Origin: an uncultured Elusimicrobiales bacterium
Lineage (GTDB): Bacteria > Elusimicrobiota > Elusimicrobia > Elusimicrobiales > Elusimicrobiaceae
Length of the DNA: 48,283 nucleotides
NCBI GenBank assembly: GCA_944324095.1
Contig: CALUUY010000005.1
Span: forward strand, 1-48,283
Reading direction: 5' to 3'
Shown here: in pieces, positions 45,557-48,283 of the stretch
Numbering within the stretch: position 1 is the stretch's first letter
Layout of the letters: each line of letters starts with the position of its first letter
Program-made: the position numbers and the translations under genes
Notes under the pieces: model-generated
Databases searched by the model: none
The model's input: the letters and a program-made list of their open reading frames with translations, nothing else
What the model was told of the DNA's origin: nothing

Positions 45557-46099
45557 TTATTTGTAATAGATTTCCTTTTTCGTTTGGTCGGCCGTTTCTT
45601 TACCAGCTACGGCTTCCAATACCATAAAAGCAAAGTCTATGGTAGCGGCAGCGGATTTACCGGTAATTACGTTGCCGTCCTGCACGGCGTAATCTTCTTG
45701 ATAGGTGCCGCCAAAATCCTGGTTCATAGCGGTAAAACAGGTGTATTTGCGGCCTTTTAAATAGCCGGCGCGCCCCAAGATGGTGGGGCCGGCGCAGATA
45801 GCGGCGGTTATGCGGCCGGTATCCATAAAATCCCGTATGGTTTGTTGAACGTGAGCGTCAGCTTCCAGCTCTTTAAACTGCGGGCCGCCGGGGATGACCA
45901 GTGCGTCATAATGGGCGGTGTCTATTTGGTCGAACGGGAGCAGCTTGGCACAAGTTACGCCAAAACGGCCGGTGGCTTCACTTCCGGCCAGGCTGTACAC
46001 ATCTACGTCCAGCCCGCCGCGGCGCAAAATGGCATAGGTGCCGATGGCTTCAATCTCTTCAAAACCGTTGGTAACAATCATACAAACTTTTTTGGTCAT
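45557..46099 (-). CDS. DJ-1/PfpI family protein (YajL-like)
   Basis: 180 residues from ATG 46099 (AGGAGG in front; a longer frame starting at 46273 overlaps the previous gene and is not homologous). Key residues: VCMIVTNGFEEIEAIG with Glu14/15, GGPQFKELEA, and the nucleophilic elbow AAICAGPTILG (C102). Members act as protein or nucleic-acid deglycases toward methylglyoxal, or as chaperones. Translationally linked to the C_GCAxxG_C_C gene (1 nt gap). Confidence 0.9.
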   Translation of the reverse strand: MTKKVCMIVTNGFEEIEAIGTYAILRRGGLDVDVYSLAGSEATGRFGVTCAKLLPFDQIDTAHYDALVIPGGPQFKELEADAHVQQTIRDFMDTGRITAAICAGPTILGRAGYLKGRKYTCFTAMNQDFGGTYQEDYAVQDGNVITGKSAAATIDFAFMVLEAVAGKETADQTKKEIYYK

Positions 46100-46100
46100 A

Positions 46101-46556
46101 TTATTCCTCCTCAGGGGAACGTTCTTCATATTTTTCAAACTGGCCGGGGAAAAGGAAATCTTCCACCAGGCGTGCGCAGTCAGCCACGCAGCCGCGGCAG
46201 GAGCGGAGCCGATCCGTCTTTCCGTCCGTCCCGCGCAAATCGGCGCATTGGTAGGATGAGTTCCACTCAGCAAATTTATCCATCATTTTGCCGCCCAGTT
46301 CAAAGGTGGCAAATTTAGAGGCCGGAGCCTGTAAATTGGCGTCGCTGTTTTTTAACCCGGCTAGCATAATCATAGCACATACGGAGCCGCAGGTGGCGTA
46401 TTTTTTGGATATTCCCAACCCGTAGGCTTCCACCGAGCGGAAGGCGGTTTTTTCGTCCATACCCAACAAATCGCAATAGGTGCAGGCTACGGCTTGGGCG
46501 CAGTTATAGCCGTTTTTATGACGGTTTTTTGCGTCTTGTACTCTGGATTTCATCAT
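46101..46556 (-). CDS. C_GCAxxG_C_C family protein (redox-active cysteine protein)
   Basis: 151 residues. Conserved cysteines in NCAQAVACTYCD, ATCGSVCAMIMLAGL, QCADLRG and the C-terminal SCRGCVADCARLVED, as in the family of that name. The precise reaction is unknown. In anaerobes it is often next to redox or heavy-metal genes. The ATG at 46556 or 46553 gives the start; no strong ribosome site is visible. Linked to the DJ-1 gene by adjacent start and stop, downstream of metK and separated from it by a terminator. Confidence 0.85.
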   Translation of the reverse strand: MMKSRVQDAKNRHKNGYNCAQAVACTYCDLLGMDEKTAFRSVEAYGLGISKKYATCGSVCAMIMLAGLKNSDANLQAPASKFATFELGGKMMDKFAEWNSSYQCADLRGTDGKTDRLRSCRGCVADCARLVEDFLFPGQFEKYEERSPEEE

Positions 46557-46580
46557 AATAAAAAATACCTCTTAAAAAAT

Positions 46581-46601
46581 ATCCCGGAGTTCATCCGGGA
46601 T
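46581..46601 (-). terminator. Terminator of metK
   Basis: ATCCCGG-AGTTCAT-CCGGGAT; the minus strand continues with ATTTTTT. Confidence 0.82.
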
Positions 46602-46607
46602 AAAAAA

Positions 46608-47768
46608 TTATTTAGCTGCTTTCTGCAACGCGGCCACCTTGTCTGTGGCTTCCCACGGGAAACCCTTGCGTCCAAAGTGTCCGTAAGCGGCGGTTTGCAG
46701 GTAAACCGGGCGGCGCAGTTTAAAGTGTTCAATAATACCGCGCGGCGTAAGCGGAAAGATTTTCCGGGCGATAGACGCCAGTTTTTCATCCGCTATTTTG
46801 CCGGTTCCGTCCGTATCTACATAGAAACCCACGGGTTCATCTCTCCCGATGGCGTAGGCAATTTGCACGGTGCATTCGCTAGCCAGCTTGGCTGCCACGA
46901 TGTTTTTGGCAATGTAGCGCGCCATATACGCGGCGGAGCGATCCACTTTTGTCGGGTCTTTGCCGGAGAAGGCACCCCCGCCGTGCGGGCAGCGGCCGCC
47001 GTAAGTATCCACGATGATTTTGCGGCCGGTAAGGCCCGTATCACTTTGCGGGCCGCCGATGACAAACTTGCCGGTGGGATTGATGTAAATTTTAGTGTCT
47101 TTGTCTATCCATTTTTTTACCACGGGCAAAATGGCCACGGCTTCAATTTCTTTTTTGGATTTTTCGGTAATTTTGTTTCCGGTTCTATCCAAAATGTCCT
47201 CAGTATGTTGGGTGGAAAGGACGATCGTGTCCACGCGTTGGGGTTTGCCGTCCACGTATTCCACGGTTACCTGGCTTTTTGCATCCGGCCCCACATAAGG
47301 CAGGGTTTTGGTTTTGCGGGCTTTTTCTAAATTTTTCAAAATATCGTTGGCCAGCACCAAGGAAAGCGGCATGTATTCCAGGGTTTCGTCCACGGCATAA
47401 CCCACCATTAAACCTTGGTCTCCGGCGCCGCCCACGTCCACGCCTTGGCTGATGTCCGGCGATTGTTTGCCGATGACGTTTACCACGGCGCAGGTATCGC
47501 CGTTAAAACCGTATTTGGAGTCCGTATAGCCGATGTCTTTAATCACATTACGGGCAATTTGCTCCACGTCCACCCAGGTGTGAGTGGTGATTTCTCCGCC
47601 GACAATAACCAACCCTCTCGTGATGTACGTTTCGCAAGCAACGCGGGCGTTTTTGTCTTTGGCTAAAATTTCGTCCAAAATAGCGTCGGAAATTTGGTCA
47701 CACACTTTATCGGGGTGGCCTTTGGAAACCGATTCAGAAGTGAAGTAGAATTTTCCTTGTCTAATCAT
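46608..47768 (-). CDS. metK: S-adenosylmethionine synthetase
   Basis: 386 residues. N-terminal [27 protein letters not shown] and Mg loop [13 protein letters not shown]+ and phosphate loop [26 protein letters not shown]-terminal [11 protein letters not shown]. Complete and normal length. Makes SAM for NrdG, RlmN and other SAM enzymes in this window. ATG 47768 with GGGAG; the in-frame extension to 47978 runs through the divergent xthA region and is not homologous. Confidence 0.96.
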   Translation of the reverse strand: MIRQGKFYFTSESVSKGHPDKVCDQISDAILDEILAKDKNARVACETYITRGLVIVGGEITTHTWVDVEQIARNVIKDIGYTDSKYGFNGDTCAVVNVIGKQSPDISQGVDVGGAGDQGLMVGYAVDETLEYMPLSLVLANDILKNLEKARKTKTLPYVGPDAKSQVTVEYVDGKPQRVDTIVLSTQHTEDILDRTGNKITEKSKKEIEAVAILPVVKKWIDKDTKIYINPTGKFVIGGPQSDTGLTGRKIIVDTYGGRCPHGGGAFSGKDPTKVDRSAAYMARYIAKNIVAAKLASECTVQIAYAIGRDEPVGFYVDTDGTGKIADEKLASIARKIFPLTPRGIIEHFKLRRPVYLQTAAYGHFGRKGFPWEATDKVAALQKAAK

Positions 47769-47829
47769 ATATAAACACTCCCGGCGGGTTGAAATTTGAG
47801 GGGTGGGTGCCGCCTTTTTATGAAGTTTA

Positions 47830-47847
47830 TTATAATAATCATTATAG
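47830..47847. promoter_or_regulatory. Overlapping divergent promoters of metK and xthA
   Basis: A near-palindromic AT stretch, TATAATAATCATTATA, offers -10 boxes on both strands. The divergent genes start at 47768 and 47884. Confidence 0.4.
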
Positions 47848-47883
47848 CAATTTAGAGACGGATTAATGCCGGAGGGAATTTTT

Positions 47884-48283
47884 ATGTTTAAACGTTTTAT
47901 TTCTTGGAATGTAAACGGATTGCGCGCCGTAGAGAAGAAAGGATTTTTAGATTTCTTGGCTTCTTCTAATGCCGACATTCTGGCCGTTCAGGAAACCAAG
48001 GCCGAGCCTGCTCAGTTGTCTTCGGCATTGGTTAATCCGCCTGGTTACCACGCGTATTTTTCAAGTGCTGTTCGCAAAGGGTACAGCGGGGTGGCCTGTT
48101 TTTGTAAAGAAGAGCCTCTTAATGTGGCGTATGGCCTGGGCGTGGAAGAGTTTGACCGCGAAGGCCGCACGTTGATTTTGGAATACCCTTCTTTTTATTT
48201 TTTAAATATTTTTTTTCTTAACGGCGGCTAGGGGGAAGACCGCATAGATTTTAAACTTAGGTTTTATGATGCTTTTCTTAAAA
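47884..48283 (+). pseudogene. xthA: Exodeoxyribonuclease III-like gene with in-frame TAG, partial at window end
   Basis: Residues 1-115 are the start of a class II AP endonuclease/exonuclease [47 protein letters not shown], and REGRTLILEYPSFYFLN. Codon 116 is TAG (48229-48231), right after NGG. The same frame then continues without interruption with GEDRIDFKLRFYDAFLK, which matches the family's next block (FYDAFL). Good GGAGG site. Either the gene is broken by a nonsense change, the sequence has a single-base error, or the TAG is read through. TAG ends several intact genes here, so a code change is unlikely. Confidence 0.75.

Noticed and set aside
47769-47865. SAM riboswitch in the metK leader
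   Set aside because: The leader is only about 60-80 nt with one weak GGCGG/CCGCC hairpin; no known SAM riboswitch consensus recognised.
48229-48231. Stop-codon recoding (TAG as sense) as a genome-wide feature
   Set aside because: TAG ends several clearly complete genes here (MerR, cupin, M29 peptidase, queC, permease), so a code change is unlikely.
1-48283. Insertion sequences, prophage or CRISPR array
   Set aside because: No transposase, integrase, phage structural gene or repeat-spacer array was seen; the only sizeable repeat is the 126-bp pilin duplication.

Overview
This window looks like a chromosomal segment of an anaerobic, fermentative, diderm gut bacterium. The best guess is an Elusimicrobium-like member of the Elusimicrobiota. 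That rests on two PilE-like type IV pilins of the FTLIELLVVVLIIGIL type, class III (oxygen-sensitive) ribonucleotide reductase, two iron/zinc alcohol dehydrogenases, and Gram-negative envelope genes (lgt, rfaE2, outer-membrane barrel, lipoproteins). The assignment is inference and no database was searched. Genes are dense, usually preceded by AAGGAG-like ribosome sites, and most operons end in strong GC hairpins with T runs. TAA, TAG and TGA all serve as stops.

Layout. 1-2.8 kb: 5' end of valS (minus), gldA (minus), MFS drug exporter (plus). 2.9-9.1 kb: a MerR-controlled redox/aldehyde-stress region with two near-identical 19-bp-spacer promoters. It encodes the MerR regulator, an FMN/Fe-S reductase, an exported carboxymuconolactone decarboxylase, an exported cupin, a DXS-like thiamine-diphosphate enzyme, a lipoprotein-like flavodoxin, a DUF4405-type membrane cytochrome b and a membrane-anchored flavodoxin. 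9.2-18.6 kb: tRNA-Ser, outer-membrane barrel, ankyrin protein, iron-dependent alcohol dehydrogenase, PIF1-like helicase, zupT, M29 aminopeptidase and secreted proteins of unknown function. 18.7-20.4 kb: a pilin locus with two intact pilins, a 126-bp duplicated promoter/5' end, a truncated pilin and an orphan pilin 3' end. Both duplicated promoters carry T12 in the spacer. 20.5-23.8 kb: nrdD, a separate glycyl-radical-domain gene and nrdG.

24-30 kb: DUF948-like protein, tspO, then accB-accC-rfaE2-spt, a small membrane protein and a YghO-like acyltransferase. The spt and YghO-like genes form a probable sphingolipid locus. 30-35.4 kb (minus): phosphohexomutase-eno-ftsB-MBL hydrolase-lgt-RluA-family synthase, tightly coupled. 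35.5-39.6 kb (plus): rlmN, a lipoprotein, a ComB-like/QueC fusion, an SMR exporter and a secreted coiled-coil protein. 39.8-42.6 kb (minus): ACT-domain protein, inositol monophosphatase and TM0106-type nuclease. 42.7-45.2 kb: PTS EIIA protein plus an APC permease with a UspA-like tail. 45.5-48.3 kb: DJ-1/PfpI protein, C_GCAxxG_C_C protein and metK (minus), then an xthA-like gene (plus) interrupted by an in-frame TAG at the window edge.

The strongest candidates for something undescribed are these. (1) The MerR-controlled, partly exported flavodoxin/cytochrome/CMD/cupin/DXS-like module. (2) The pilin locus with T12 promoters and broken cassettes. (3) The split class III RNR with matching helical tails. 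(4) The ComB-like-QueC fusion. (5) A BCCP whose biotin-lysine motif is shifted. (6) A sphingolipid pair (spt plus YghO-like). (7) A recurrent promoter layout suggesting leaderless mRNAs.
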